A stretch of 64,000 nucleotides of DNA from Sanghuangporus weigelae. Lineage: Eukaryota > Basidiomycota > Agaricomycetes > Hymenochaetales > Hymenochaetaceae. The position numbers and the translations under genes are program-made. Location of the stretch: contig CP137319.1 in assembly GCA_033182465.1 (NCBI GenBank), positions 3,410,001 through 3,474,000 of the forward strand, in the 5' to 3' direction. Under the pieces are notes generated by a model. The model was not told the origin of the DNA, searched no databases, and saw only the letters and a list, made by a program, of their open reading frames with translations. Position 1 is the stretch's first letter, and every line of letters begins with the position of its first letter. Shown piece by piece: positions 35,777-47,847 of this stretch.

Positions 35777-37162
35777 ATGACGACCGCAAGACCTCTTGAA
35801 GAAATTGCTACAGAAATAGTCCAAAGTGAGTATCGCGAATGACAGGAAGCATTCCGGCATTTATTTCGCTGCTAGGATTAAGGAGTAGGAAAATCCCTGA
35901 ATATCAGAAACAGCATCTGGAACAGGGACAATCTTACGGAGGAGGAGGCTGGGGATCGAGGGCAATTGTATACTGGAGGCGGTTGGGCAATGGCGAGGTT
36001 TGCAAATGAGAGTTCTGGCAGCAATATCTCTTTCTAAAGCTCATTTGTTTTCAAGCTTGTGGCAGTCAAGTGCCTCTCGAAAACGCTCGTGGAATTCATA
36101 AAAAATGCTGACGGCAAGGATGCTGAAGCGAGGAAGGAGAGGCTATTCCAGGTATTTGTATTTTCAGTTCTGACAAGATGTTCTAGCATTTCTTACGCTT
36201 TTCCCTTGGAGTACTTCGAGAGAGAATGTGTATTGTGGCATTCAGGATCAAGACAGACCGAAGATCCACGGTGCTCGAATATTGTACGGCTTCTTGGCTT
36301 TGCGACGGATTACGAAAATTGTATATTTCCATCTCTCGTACTTGAATTGTATCCAGAAGGCGATCTCCGTGAATTCGTATCAAATAACAAACAGCTGAGT
36401 GAAAAGATAAAGTTAAAGATGGTGAGCTTCCTACGCCATTTTGCCAGGGTATCAGCGACTGACATCGCATGCTCCCAAGCTCTGCGATGTTGCCGCTGGA
36501 CTAGCTTATTGTATGTACCATTTTTTAGTAACTTCGCCATTTTAGTCATGCTTTCCCAGTGCACGAACCGCGCCTCATGATTGTACATCGTGACATAAAT
36601 GGTGTAGGTGTCGACGCGACAATATCGCTTGCCATTTGTTCATTCATTTACAGAGAAACATCATGGTTCGGAGACACCCTGGCGGAACGTTCTCTGCAGC
36701 GATCGGTGATTTTGGGTCCGCAAAATTGACAGACCCAGGAGCCTTTCCCATCATCAATTCGTCAACGAGTCCGTCATTAGCTTGGACACCACCCGATTAC
36801 TTTGTGAATGGAAAAGAAAATTATTCCAACCCCACAATATTCGGTGACGTCTGGTCCTTTGCATGCACCGTAATCGAGGTACTCACTACATTTATTCAAT
36901 CCTTTGAGTGCTTTGCTCACCAACACATCGACAGATCATGTCAGACTCAGATCCTTGGACAGGCATTCATGATTACCCACTATGCTTAGCCAGAGAGAAG
37001 CAACCGCTCCACCCGCCAGTACCAGAACGATATAAAGACGACTCGGAGTTCCGGTCATTCGCTCGTTCATGCTTTTTTCCTACCCCTGACTCGCGTCCAG
37101 TAGGTCGCCTCTTGGAGGAAAGGTTGCAGATCTGGTACGAGAGGATCCAGTATCTTCAATGA
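35777..37162 (+). CDS. D-type protein kinase D2 (334 aa, 8 exons)
   Basis: Exons: 35777-35825, 35876-35997, 36056-36151, 36212-36421, 36480-36510, 36560-36603, 36654-36878, 36935-37162, in frame throughout. Exons 2-7 have the same lengths as in D1 (122/96/210/31/44/225). The kinase domain has a Gly-rich stretch (YGGGGWGSRAIVYW), VAVKCL, FERECVLW, GDFGSAK, WTPPDY and GDVWSFACTVIE. The catalytic loop reads HRDINGRN, where D1 has HRDIKGSN: the HRD Asp and loop Asn are kept but the Lys two residues after Asp is Asn, which could lower or alter Ser/Thr kinase activity. It occupies the same module position as D1. Confidence 0.88.
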
Positions 37163-37353
37163 GCAGATAAGGCTTCAAAGATCATATTTGTCTTCCATCG
37201 GACTCGGAGATTTGCACCGTGCATATTTCAACTTTAGAACGTTCAAAAGAGGGCTTTCGCCGGCATCATTTCATTCTATGTACGTATTCCTGATGACCTG
37301 TAATTGTCGAATACTTTATGTTTCCATGCTTTGGGGTAATTATCCATTGGGAT

Positions 37354-39864
37354 TTATGAAATTGGCTTCTTTAAGTACTTCGACCAGTAAGCAAGCTCCG
37401 GACCTTCAAGCTCGTCGAAATTGGTTGGAGTCGGCGGAATCAGCTGATCCAAGATATCGAGTATACCCCACGCCACCTTCAATATCCCTAAGCGCTTGTC
37501 CGGCGTTTCCCAACATCCTTGCATGAGCGGCCAGTGGGACTCGGCTAGTAGGTTTAGGTCCTCCTGTTTAGCAGGCAACTGCATTGTGGACTTGGCGTCA
37601 TAAACGCTAATCATCAGACCGTCATACGGATCTCTCTCGTAAACGACCTATAATTCATTCGTATTTCAGGCCGCTGAATCCCCACCAGCTTATTGTCACG
37701 CACCTCCACGAAGACCACGCCAAATGAGTATATGTCACCCTTCTTCGAGGCTTTAGGTAGCGCTTCATGTTCGAGAGCCTCGTCAATTAATTCAGGGGCT
37801 ATCCAATAGCCTCTTGTTCGGGTAGTGGATGCAGGACCCAGGTAATCGTCTACCTGACTAATGTTGCTGTAGTGATGTTCGGCCAAACCAAAATCATTCA
37901 GGACTGCATAGCAACTCGTATCATCTAAAAGTTCGTTTGTGACGAGAACGTTCTCCTACACAGACACCTTAGTGGCAGAAGTGCATAAGAATCACATCGC
38001 AGAATGCGTACCGCTCTCAAGTCTCCGTGAGCAATTCCGGAAGCATGCACTGGTATACCTCCGCTTAGTAAAAGGTAATATTACGGACAGACTGACAGAT
38101 GCACATACAGAATTCAAGTGCCAGGATGACGTCCCGCAGCTGAGAGATGTCATGTCAGATCAGACCAGCGTCCTTACACAGCAATCGTGCTTACAAACTC
38201 GAGTTTACGCTCGTCGTTCAGGGCTTTGCTGTCGGACTTTCGACCGTTTGTCCCGTAGTCCTTCACGATCTTCTTGAGATCAGTATAGTATGAGTTTGAG
38301 ACCAAACATGGCTGAGACGTGAATGACGAATCAAAGCAAACAAAGCCGAGAAGCGGCGCGATGCGCGGATGCTTGACTGTCATCCAGATCCGTGATTCTC
38401 GAAGCAGCCGCTAGATTTGTCTTTGCGATAAGATACTCGTAGTTGATTATAGGAAGCACCTTACCTTGGCATACGTGTTTGTCTTATATATTTTCACAGC
38501 AACCTATTTTCCATTTGTCAATAGGAGTTTACCTCAACTTTTCTAAACTCACAGTGCCCAAGCCTTTCTCGCGTTGCATTTCAAAAACGTCTGCATACTT
38601 ACCATCACCTTTCCACTTCTTCGACTCGTAAACAACGTGCTTTAACTGTTTCAATCCAATTTCCTCAAGGACTGAAAAAGAACAAGGCGTACGCAAGATA
38701 TCACGAACTTAAATTGCATGCCTGCTCACCTCTCGTTTCTAATTTCTTGACATAGTAGAACGCGTCCGCCGAAAGCTTCTTCCCGATATCCGAGGCGCTT
38801 TGCGAGGCCTCGGATTCGCTTTGAGGACACATTTTTGTGGGCTTTTCAATGCTATCTTCTTCGCGATCCTCTGCCTTCTGTGTGACTGAATTATCCTTCT
38901 CTCCACGGGAACAGTTTCCAGCAACGTCTGCGTGCGATCAATACGGGGATACGAACCAATGTTTGTTCGTAAAAGTAGCGTACCAAAGTCAAAAACAGAG
39001 CTCGCTTTCAGCTGTTCTATGAGCTGGTTTACGTCAAAGATGACTTCATTTCCAAGTATCTGGGTTTTATAGTCAGCGATTACATTCCGTTCGGCTGCTA
39101 GGCAAGCTTACATAGCACTTTCCAAGAAGTCCGATAAGGAGATGATCCAGTTTCTGGCAATGTACTGTCCCGGAAGTTTCTTCGAATTCATGCAGCAGTT
39201 GCGTAGAATATATTTGGATGGCTTTGGAGACGACGTATACAACTCTAAAGGATAGTCAGCAAAAAATAGCACGATCCGGTACGTATTTTACTTACGGTAC
39301 TGTGTATTCGAAGAGTTCTTGCAGAAGATTCGCGTCTTTCAAAGGAAGGTTATAGCATAGGACGATATGATAAAGTAGTACATCTCTGCATCTCTCGGCG
39401 ATCACTTTCAGACGTTCCGTGATTGGACATTCTTCCTTTATCTACAATATAAAATTAATGACGAAATTGTGGGAAGCATTGCCATTCTTACCGCTATGAG
39501 TTGAACCTTTTCCAGGACTTGAATGACAATTCGCCTCGTAAGACGTTGCATGTCCGACCATGATTTGGTATCTGGAAAAGACGGTCAGGCGAATAAAGCT
39601 CTGAGGAATAAAATGAGCTTGCTTTGTAGGTGAGAGTCTGCGCGTCTTCGCTGCCACCATTCTCGAAAACCCGCTTCATCAAAAGCTAGGCCCTGCCATA
39701 TAGCCTCTTTAGACAACGTCGCGACTTCAAGTTCTAGGGGAATAGATCAGTTCCTTTTGGAGTTAGTTAGAAGCGGACGAACGCCTGAAGTTTAGCTTCC
39801 AAGAAGCAGGAAGATGTACACGTTGTGCAAGTTGTTCCGGGCTTGTAATTGTTATATGTTCCAT
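37354..39864 (-). CDS. B-type TKL-like protein kinase B4, short N-terminal form
   Basis: Start ATG 39864 (MEHITITSPEQLAQRVHLPA) aligns with the B2 start; an in-frame extension to ATG 40035 is possible but has no match in B2. The helical N-terminal region carries the FREWWQRRRADS segment and MQRLTRRIVIQVLEKVQ. The kinase has WKGDGKYADVFEM, VAVKIY, RESRIW, HGDLRA then ENVLV, NDFGLAEHH, a WIAPEL P+1 element and DIYSFGVVFVEV; the tail ends YWSKYLKKPIS. All catalytic residues are present, unlike its partner B2. Introns are short and GT-AG; I saw no frame break, but not every exon junction was checked. Confidence 0.78.
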
Positions 39865-41191
39865 GTTGGATGGAGTAATTGACGAAAAGATTTCTTCGGA
39901 ACAGGAGGAAAGGCGCCTTTTATGTCGATGGTTCACCTGGTTCGCCGCACACAGCGTTCTCTTGGCCAGGGCGATATCTTGTAACCATTCTTGTGCTAAG
40001 GCCTCCGGGCGAGATTTGACAAGAGGTTTGTTCACACCCTTCTGGAAAAGCCCTATCTTATGTCATCTCCGGAAATACCCGTCGAGTATAAACAAGAGCA
40101 ACTACAACAGAAACACTAACCGTTAATTCATTTGGTTTATTGTGTCGCTGGTAACAGAATCCGAGTATAGTTCTGCTTGTTTCTTGACGAGTCCGATTGT
40201 TTAGTGAGCACATTGCGGTTCCGGAGCTGTCGGATGACTTCCGCAGCGAATCATCCATCACGAAATTTCATAGGAAATCAAAGCCAATTAATGGTCAATA
40301 CGTTCTTAGATCTCTTCGCTCTGTCCTGATTGGACTTATTCACCAGGTGCCTTTGTGGATGAAAATCATGAAGCATTCTTTTCAGTAGTTGCGAGTCCCC
40401 AGAAGTATCCAGTTTGTTTACTTCGAGAGACATCCTTATGATTAAAAGGAAGGAATTCACTGTGCCCTTAATTGTGCGAATCGCTCTGCCCGGAGTTCCG
40501 AACCCCTACATATCCATGTCTTCAGAGAACTTCTCGTCTAATGAGCTCAGACAAGGTGTTTTCTGGATGAAATAGGCAGTCGCCGACACTGAGAAGAATC
40601 TTCCTGGATATCTATATCGTAAGAGATGAGTTACTCAATGTGATATTAGGCACTCTTATTTGACGTCGACCCATGTCAGTACCATTTCATTGATTTAATT
40701 GTTTTCAGGCTATAGAGAAATGAGGGGCCGGAGACTTGTGAGATACGATCAAAGCCTGATGAGATCGTGAACGATCGTCGATCATTGAACGGCGATCACT
40801 CGTCATATTTCTGATTTCTTCCGAAAGAGGTAATGGACCATTCTGGCCTAATCATTTTTCTCGAGCCATGCATGCTTAGACGAAGTCCTCTTTGAATGAA
40901 AGCAACTCACTTGGCGAGAGCATTTTGCAATTCGATGATAGGATAATGCCAACAATGAAAGGGAGTCATTTTAATTGGATGTTCTTAGCTTTTGCGCGTA
41001 TGCTATCGTCTTTCCAACACGATAAATATTGCTTCCGTTTTTATATATAAGGGCAAGAACAATTTACGTCTAGTTTTTCAATTTCCAGCGTTTTGTAAAA
41101 ATCCGCTGTGTAGTTCACGACCTCGTCTCTGCGAAGAATTTATCGTACTCGGGTCAATGGGATGATAACTGATCAAGACAGTATATCTTAC
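39865..41191. other. Intergenic stretch between B4 and A7
   Basis: It contains the B4 upstream region (including the optional 57-codon N-terminal extension 39865-40035) and AT-rich sequence up to the A7 3' end. A possible sixth exon of A7 lies near 41140-41168. No other gene or RNA seen. Confidence 0.4.
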
Positions 41192-41206
41192 CTAGCACGC
41201 TTTTAG

Positions 41207-42449
41207 CTAAGTTAACGGTCTCTTCGAATATGGAACCCACGTCCTGAAAAAATGTGTGATCGGTCCCGAATCTTTCTCCTTCAGTCTCCATCGCAGAGTG
41301 TACCACGACTGATTCGATACGAGAACATCGAATAATCGCAAGGCCGAGAAAGAAGCTAATCGCTCCCTACAGTCGCGCGTAGTCATTCGTTCCACCAATG
41401 GCAGGAGGAAATCAAGATTTGAGTATCTCTGAAACAGTTATCAGAAGGAAGCACAAGCCAGACGGCGAAACGTACATTGAGAAATGCCTTTCTGAATAAA
41501 TTTCCAAGAATGAAGACGTCGACCAAGAAAGGATCATACGGCACATCTAATGAGAGCTCCGGGACTTCGTCGTCCTGACCATGGACACCCAGTACTTTCC
41601 GAGGCTCATCTGGTCCAAATATCGAGGATATTCCGAAATCAATGAAATAATATCGCAGATCTTTCACGTCACGGCGTCGTTTGGGATAAGCTCGCTTGTA
41701 ACCAGATGCATCCATCGTATAGGTTGCTGGATGAAATCCCTTTGGATACATATCATCAGCATCCATCATTAGGTTCAGTTCGGAGCAGTCTCTGTTATTT
41801 GCAGTCAGCGACACCCACCCGCAGTGGTATAACTCACCTATGTGCGACGTTGAGCTCATGCATGTAGCAAAGACCCTATTTGTGTCAGAATGTCGCATAA
41901 GCTTCATCTGGTATAAATATACCTGAAGTAGTTGTCTCATGAATTCTACAACCTCGTCAACTGAGTGAGCAGCGGGATAATAATACGGGCGAAGCAGAGG
42001 CATAACAATGTATGAAAACCGTGGATCATTATTGTCGGTGAAAACATCCAGTAAAGCAACAGTATGGTTATTTGGATCTTGAAGCCTCTGAGGTTCAGTC
42101 AGGAAGCGAAGAGTATCAATCTCTCGGCTGCCTGTGCAAACGCGCTTTAAGAAAACCCTCCGCCTGTCAGAGACTCTAATGGCGTCCATGTTCATAGGAT
42201 TCTGGGAATGAAATGCGGCTCAGGACAAACAGAAAAAAATTGTCGTCAAATGCCTACATTATGTAAATGGTAATCTTCATGATGTGAAGCTGGTTTTTTC
42301 GTGTTTAGCCATGATGGCACCCAGTTGGGATTATATCGAGGTCGGAGCTGATAACCGTGGGACTCAAGCATTCCATATCTATCCCTCCAAAGAGCTTCTC
42401 CACTTAGCAGACGGCTTGCATTTTCACGCGAGTCTAGCGAGGTGTCCAT
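41207..42449 (-). CDS. A-type kinase-like protein A7 with 1-nt deletion near the C-terminus
   Basis: Exons (minus): 42449-42258, 42201-41923, 41875-41838, 41791-41476, 41428-41207 (348 aa as read). The N-terminal module has ALWRDRYGMLESHGYQLR, then PNWVPSW (Asn in place of Gly). The kinase-like part has VFLKRV, HRDCSELN, the YPKGFHPATY insert, FIDFGISSIF and VPELSLDVPYDPFLVDVFIL. The last large exon would end at a GTAAGA donor at 41191, giving 237 nt where paralogs have 238. One T is missing from a T run near 41246, so the tail switches to WVPYSKRPLT and stops early at 41207. The kinase core is unaffected. This may be a real polymorphism or a homopolymer sequencing error. It is the extra gene of unit 2. 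Confidence 0.8.
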
Positions 42450-43192
42450 GAACGCGACGCAATTGTAGGCGGTGCACGAGAGATACATGTATATGCCTTA
42501 AATCACAGAGGCTGCTGGTCCGAGAGATTACGCTCAGAGCATGGGCCTTGGATAGGACAAAATCAGATCGCAGCTCGTCGACTGAGAATAGTAGTGCCGT
42601 TGTTGTTCGCATAATGAGGTTCATAAGAGTAGGGACAGAAGACGCAGCAAGAGAAGGAGAACAAGATCAATGGCTAACTCGTGGGAACAAAAGAATAGAT
42701 CTGGCTAGATTTCTATAACGCCACGTATCGTCCGATCCGTACTATTACTAGGACTATGTAGTACTCCGTACAGCTCGAACTTATACACCCACCAATATAT
42801 TATATATCATTTCGCGTCCCACAATACATAAGAAAAAGCGGACCAAAACGAACAGTGCATTTTTGCCTCGCATCGTTTAGGGAAAATTTATGATGAGGCA
42901 GCTTATAGCGGGCATACAATATGTGCGCGTCCTTTCCATTTTCTCTATCGTTGATATTCCTAACGCGTGCTGACTCGATCGTATTGCAAGATTGGGGAAA
43001 ACAAGAAATCACGCTCTGGGAATAGTCAGGGCAGACACATCATTGCTCGTAGTGTTAAGAATAATAGACCTGCACGAACGTCCCATTTATAAGGGTGATT
43101 GCAATGGGAGAAACATCCACTTTTTCTGTCACCAAATCCTCATTGATCATTACACTTCCGTAGAGCGCCTCTCTTTCCATCATCTACTAATA
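42450..43192. other. Intergenic region between divergent A7 and A8
   Basis: 743 bp containing both promoters. No gene-like frame; the only signal noted is the TATA-like box of A8. Confidence 0.4.
43086..43093 (+). promoter_or_regulatory. TATA-like box upstream of A8
   Basis: TTTATAAG about 100 bp before the A8 start codon. The base match and its distance are the only support. Confidence 0.35.
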
Positions 43193-44597
43193 ATGGGACT
43201 TACGGACTTCCTGGTTAATCTGTTGTACACAGAGACAGGCTCTATCGATAGGAGCCTGTTTGACCTGACCGAAGGCGAGAAGTGGTGGGGATCTCGTTTC
43301 TCGATGCTCGAGTCTCGTGGATATCGTCTGCGTGAGCGACTTCGGCCCGGATGGATACCTTCCTGGATAGCAGATCCAAACTTAGCTCCGGTGAGCTGCG
43401 AGGACGCGGCGCGTAATCTTGTGCGTCTTTGAGCTGTTTACCTCTGCAGCGCTAACGGTTGTACTACTTAGTATCCACAAATAATTGACGCAACGCGTAT
43501 TGCAGATTCCTCATGCGTCATCATTAAGAAGATCCCGAAGTGGAGCGACGAAAGGTCTATAGCTGTCTTTCTTTCCTCTATAAAGGACGAAAAGAATCAC
43601 TGTGTCCCCATCCTTGATGCCTTCCCTGACGAGACAGACAACAGCATTGAATTTGTCGTCATGCCAGTGCTACGCAAGTTCAACAGTCCTCCGTTCGTCA
43701 CAGTCAGCGAGGTTGTCGATTTCTTTCGGCAAACTTTAGAGGTATGGAATTTTCTTGCGAACTCAGATGTTTGAGCTTTAACACATTTGAAGGGTATCGC
43801 TTTCATGCACAGAATGAATGTCGCCCACCGGTATCTCGTATCTTCAGCTGTCTTTTCCTTTGTTAACGTCGATCCAAAACAGTGACTGTTCAAGGTTGAA
43901 TATCATGCTAGATGGAACATCGATATATCCTCATGGATTCCATCCGGTTTATCGAGAGAAGAGCCGTGATTATAAAGGACGTGCAAAGTTTATCAACCGA
44001 AGCGATTCACCTGGAGTCAAGTACTATTTTATAGACTTTGGGCTTTCCACGCGGTTCAGCGATACTGATAAAGACCGTCTCGTCACTGGTCGTATCTGCC
44101 AAGTCGATGTTCCAGAGCTTTCAGAAATAGTTCCCTATGATCCGTTTGCCGTGGATATTTATCTGATTGGTGATGTCTATAAAAGACATCTCATCACGGT
44201 ATGGTCGACTTCGACATCACTTTAAATTTCTGACTATTCTTCAGCATTTCTCCAATCTTCAGTTCTTGCGGCCTCTTGTGGACTCGATGGTACAAAATGA
44301 TCCTGCCCGCCGTCCTAAAGCCGATGATGCTCTGAAGCTTCTGGAATGCCTTGTTTCGCAGAAATCAGGCTACTTCTTGCGTTGGAAGCTCTTTGAGAAA
44401 GACTTGGAACACAGTTCTCGATTTCTCGTCAATTTGAAATGCGCCAGTCGTGAGGAATTCCTTGTAGCTCGTAAATTGATAGGTAGGGCATTATGCCTTG
44501 GGACCGCGTGCTCTGTTCATGAAGATTATTGTAACGCGATTTAGGCAAAGTTTTCCGGCACAAAAACACGTGCGCCTTCAACCAGGGGGTTCACTGA
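43193..44597 (+). CDS. A-type kinase-like protein A8 (380 aa, 6 exons)
   Basis: Exons: 43193-43420, 43472-43741, 43793-43830, 43883-44198, 44245-44482, 44545-44597, with exactly the family lengths 228/270/38/316/238 and frame kept. The N-terminal module has GEKWWGSRFSMLESRGYRLR, then PGWIPSW. The kinase-like part has VIIKKI, HRDCSRLN, the YPHGFHPVYR insert, FIDFGLSTRF and VPELSEIVPYDPFAVDIYLI. The last exon gives a tail rich in basic residues and Cys. Intact. It holds the place in unit 2 that pseudogene psiA4 holds in unit 1, so this position survives in only one copy. Confidence 0.88.
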
Positions 44598-44883
44598 CTG
44601 ATGATTTCCGCTGGCAGTTCATGATCGCGATCGCCGCTCCATTATAGTCTACTTTCAATATGTCCCTGTACATCGTAATCTCGAACTACAACTTGTCGGA
44701 TTTCAAGAGATATCTACTTGATGTTCTATGTCTACACTATCAGAATCTCAGCCAATGTCAGCAATGATCCAAGCAGATTACTTCCCGATATGCGGGCTCT
44801 TTTGTTGTCATCAAAGACTAGAATAGGTGGAAGGATCTACGCGTATTCTTCCGCAAACGTAGGATAACAGTCGAGACCGAGTG

Positions 44884-46355
44884 TCAGACCCAATTGACTC
44901 TGCCATGGGCAGACACGGAGGACGAATACGATAATTGAGTGAGTGCACCGTATTTCGATTGCGAGCAATACTTCATCCATTTCTTGCGTGGAGATGCTGA
45001 AACCACACGGACAACGGTCAATGATTGAATTCAATATGTCAGGACAAAGGGACGTACACAACCAAAGTTTGATCGCCAATTTTGTTTCGCGCTTTATAGA
45101 ACCAATGCCACACAAGAACCGGCTCAGTCTACTCGCATCGATCGTGACTATCAAGCGTAGCAGACGTTTGGGAGTTTGCTGTTTGACGATGTCATTGAGG
45201 AGTTCTATAGAATCTTGAACAGATGGTCGAGACTTCGGATCCTGTTGGGTCATGGCATCGCTTAAAGGAGAGAGGAAAGAAAGCCCATCATATTGCTGAA
45301 GGATAATAACTGAGTCAATAATCGCGCACGATCGAGCAGAATGCATGCCTACCTCGACCAAGACATACTTGAACACATTGCCAAGTAGAAATATGTCGAC
45401 AGCGAATGGATCGTACGGCTCATCCTGATAAAGTTCAGGCAGATTTCTGTCAAGACAGTCTTTTCCCATGACGAAACGATAAGGATCGTTCTCATCAAAA
45501 CGGGACGATATTCCGAAGTCAGTGAAATAGTATTTGACACCAGAGACATCCCTTCGCCGCCGTGGATGCGCAAAGCTCTTTCCAGTATACTCGAGATTCG
45601 GAGCACCAGGATGGAATCCTCGTGGAAACACACGAGTACCGTCCATCATAATATTCAAGGTCGAGCAGTCCCTATTCGTGTTTCTATTAGTGCTCGTTAT
45701 AATGAATGCGCTGTGTGGCTCACCTATGGGCCACATTTTTTTCGTGAAGGAAAGACAGACCCTGGCAGACGAGAGACATCATCAGCTACAGCTTAAGAAC
45801 GACCTTATTGCAGCACACCTCTAACATCTGTCTCATGAAATCCATGACTTCGTCCACAGACGTGTAGGGAAGGAAGGTAAAATTGATCAACAAAGGCATG
45901 ACGATGAATGCGTAGGGGTCGGCATCTTCACTGATAACATCAAGCAGGGGAACTGAGTTGTTTCGAGTGTCGCGGAGCATCTCTTCCGACGCAAGATACT
46001 CGAGTATGGAGCGCTCATCACATTGTCTAGCGACCTTCTTGATCACCACCTTTTTCCCATCCGACACTCGAACGGCATCGATGACCTTCGGATGCTGCCC
46101 AGATACGTAGTAAGAAGCTGGACCGACGCTATTGAACAGAACTGTACTCACAAGATTCATATGTCCGTCTTCACAGAGAAGTGGTCTTTTCTTCTTCCGG
46201 ACCCACGTCGGAACCCATCCCGGACGGAACCTCGGTCGCAGATGGTAGCCATGCTTCAGGAGGAAGCTATATCGGTCCCTCCACCATTTCTCACTGTTAG
46301 TGAGATCGAAAGGTATGTATGTTTCTCCATCAGAAGTTTTCGCTTTGGAATGCAT
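44884..46355 (-). CDS. A-type kinase-like protein A9 (371 aa, 7 exons)
   Basis: Exons (minus): 46355-46152, 46094-45819, 45761-45724, 45671-45353, 45295-45058, 44996-44972, 44899-44884; exons 1-6 are identical in length to A5. The N-terminal module has SEKWWRDRYSFLLKHGYHLR, then PGWVPTW. The kinase-like part has VVIKKV, HRDCSTLN, FPRGFHPGAP, FTDFGISSRF and LPELYQDEPYDPFAVDIFLL. The C-terminal tail (SSPRKKWMKVNWV) differs slightly from A5. Intact. The lysine-rich linker VRKKKRPLLCEDG between module and kinase is shared with A5. Confidence 0.85.
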
Positions 46356-47040
46356 CGGTACTGAGTTGATTGAAGGTCATCGCGTGTAGAATATATCCGC
46401 GATCCATTGTGATAGAGAACAAAAGCGAACAAAATAAACGTGCCGTGTAGAGAGGAGATGATCGACGCGGGCCTTTCCGGTCAGGAGGCCTGCGCGGGCG
46501 TTTACTTTGGCCTTCGCGTAGCACGCTAACCGAAGCTCTCATCTTTGGCCCATACAAATGGACTAAACTCGTTCCACATAGTGCCATTTCTCCGTTCTTG
46601 ATCTCCTGGAGTCCAGGATAAAATCTTCGCATTTCGTAGCTACAGCTTTTTAGCCTCCTTTCCACTGACTTTCTGTTTCGCTTAGACCATCCAGTTCATC
46701 CAGTAGCTATATACTGTATAGCATATATAGAGAAAGTCGCTGAAGAGTTAGACGGCATCCAATCGCCATACTGCAGATAACAAAAGACAAACTCAGACAA
46801 GAGCGCGAATATTGGTCTCGATGAAAATTCTTGAAATAGTACACTTGTACATATAATATGGAGATCAGCACTGCTTATTGACAATTATTGTCCCTGTTGT
46901 CTATTTGTCTGATAGCATCGTAAATGCCGAAGGTAGTGCGGTACGGAGAATTGATTGGAGCCTCCTAAGAGAAAAATCGGAAACAGCGGTAGTTACGAAC
47001 GCACTCAGAGCACGGTAAAAAAGCAACATGACGAACAAGG
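46356..47040. other. Intergenic region upstream of A9
   Basis: Duplicate of the A5 upstream region (see the 44760-47040 repeat). No gene-like frame. Confidence 0.45.
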
Positions 47041-47847
47041 TCATGGTGTGAGCTTAGGATAGAGTCCTGCACAGGTGCGGCTTGATGACGATCGCTTCGT
47101 CGAGCTTAGATCGCAAAGCCGTCTGCTAAGCCTGTCCATACTCGGACGACGCAAGATTTGCCACGAAAGCCGAGGCATCTGTTGCTTGACGATGCCATTG
47201 AAAATCTCTAGACACTCATTAATGCTTGGCCAGGTAACTGGATGTTTCTGAGACATCATGCCCATAAGTGGCGAAAAGAAAGCAAGGTCTTCATTTCTAT
47301 TTGCATAGAGAATATAATCGCTAAAAGTTATTCCAATGAAGGAAGGTGTCTTTACAAAACAATGCTTGTACAAGTTTTCAAGAACGAAGACGTCCACGCA
47401 GAGCGAGTCGAACGGCTTACCCTGGCAGAGCGCAGGAAGCGCCTTGTCTTGCCAGTCTTTCCCTGTGATCGGAAGTTCTCTGTGGCATCATCGGATCGTG
47501 AAGATATACCAAAGTCGGGATAAAGGACGTCCCGACGGCGGCAGGGATAAGCAGAATATTTTCCACCAGTATTGAGGTGTGGAGTAGCAGCATGAGTGCC
47601 CTTTGGAAAGAACTCTCTCGAATCCGTCATGATATTCAGAATTGAACAGTCTCTATATGTCAACTTCGGCATTAAACCCGGGCTTCATTAGTCACCTATG
47701 CGCAATTGCTTTGCTATGTATGAAAGACAATTTCTAAAAGAAGTTAGAATATATCATTTGCCACTCGAAGAGAAAGACACTGCTCACCTACAAAGACTGC
47801 TTCATGAAAACGATTACCTCATCCACCGAACCGAACGACGGATTACC
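47041..47847 (-). pseudogene. A-type kinase-like pseudogene psiA10, 5' part missing
   Basis: Reading on the minus strand, the end of exon 2 (NPSFGSVDEVIVFMKQ), the 38-nt exon (LSFIHSKAIAHR), the catalytic exon (RDCSILNIMTDS, FPKGTHAATP) and the last exon are recognisable. In the catalytic exon about 15 nt are missing just before DFG (RRRDVLYPDFG, lacking the VKYYF segment). A frame change follows soon after, so that the VDVF segment is in another frame. Upstream of exon 2 the gene stops at a long inverted-repeat element; exon 1 and most of exon 2 are not found beyond it. Clearly dead. Confidence 0.8.

Larger units (their letters stand above)
27493..46355. repeat. Segmental duplication unit 2 (B3-A6-C2-D2-B4-[A7]-A8-A9)
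   Basis: Same gene order and orientation as 8097-25956, with one additional A gene (A7) between B4 and A8. Spacer lengths differ and intergenic sequence is largely diverged, so the event is not recent as a whole. The A5/A9 flanks remain alignable by eye, which suggests later conversion or re-duplication there. Confidence 0.75.
44760..47040. repeat. Duplicate block around A9 (partner at 24360-26670)
   Basis: Coding and both flanking regions align with the A5 block in the same orientation. The copy ends close to where pseudogene A10 begins. Confidence 0.7.

Noticed and set aside
39865-40035. 57-codon N-terminal extension of B4
   Set aside because: It reads like plausible protein but B2, the closest relative, starts at the equivalent of ATG 39864; kept only as an option.
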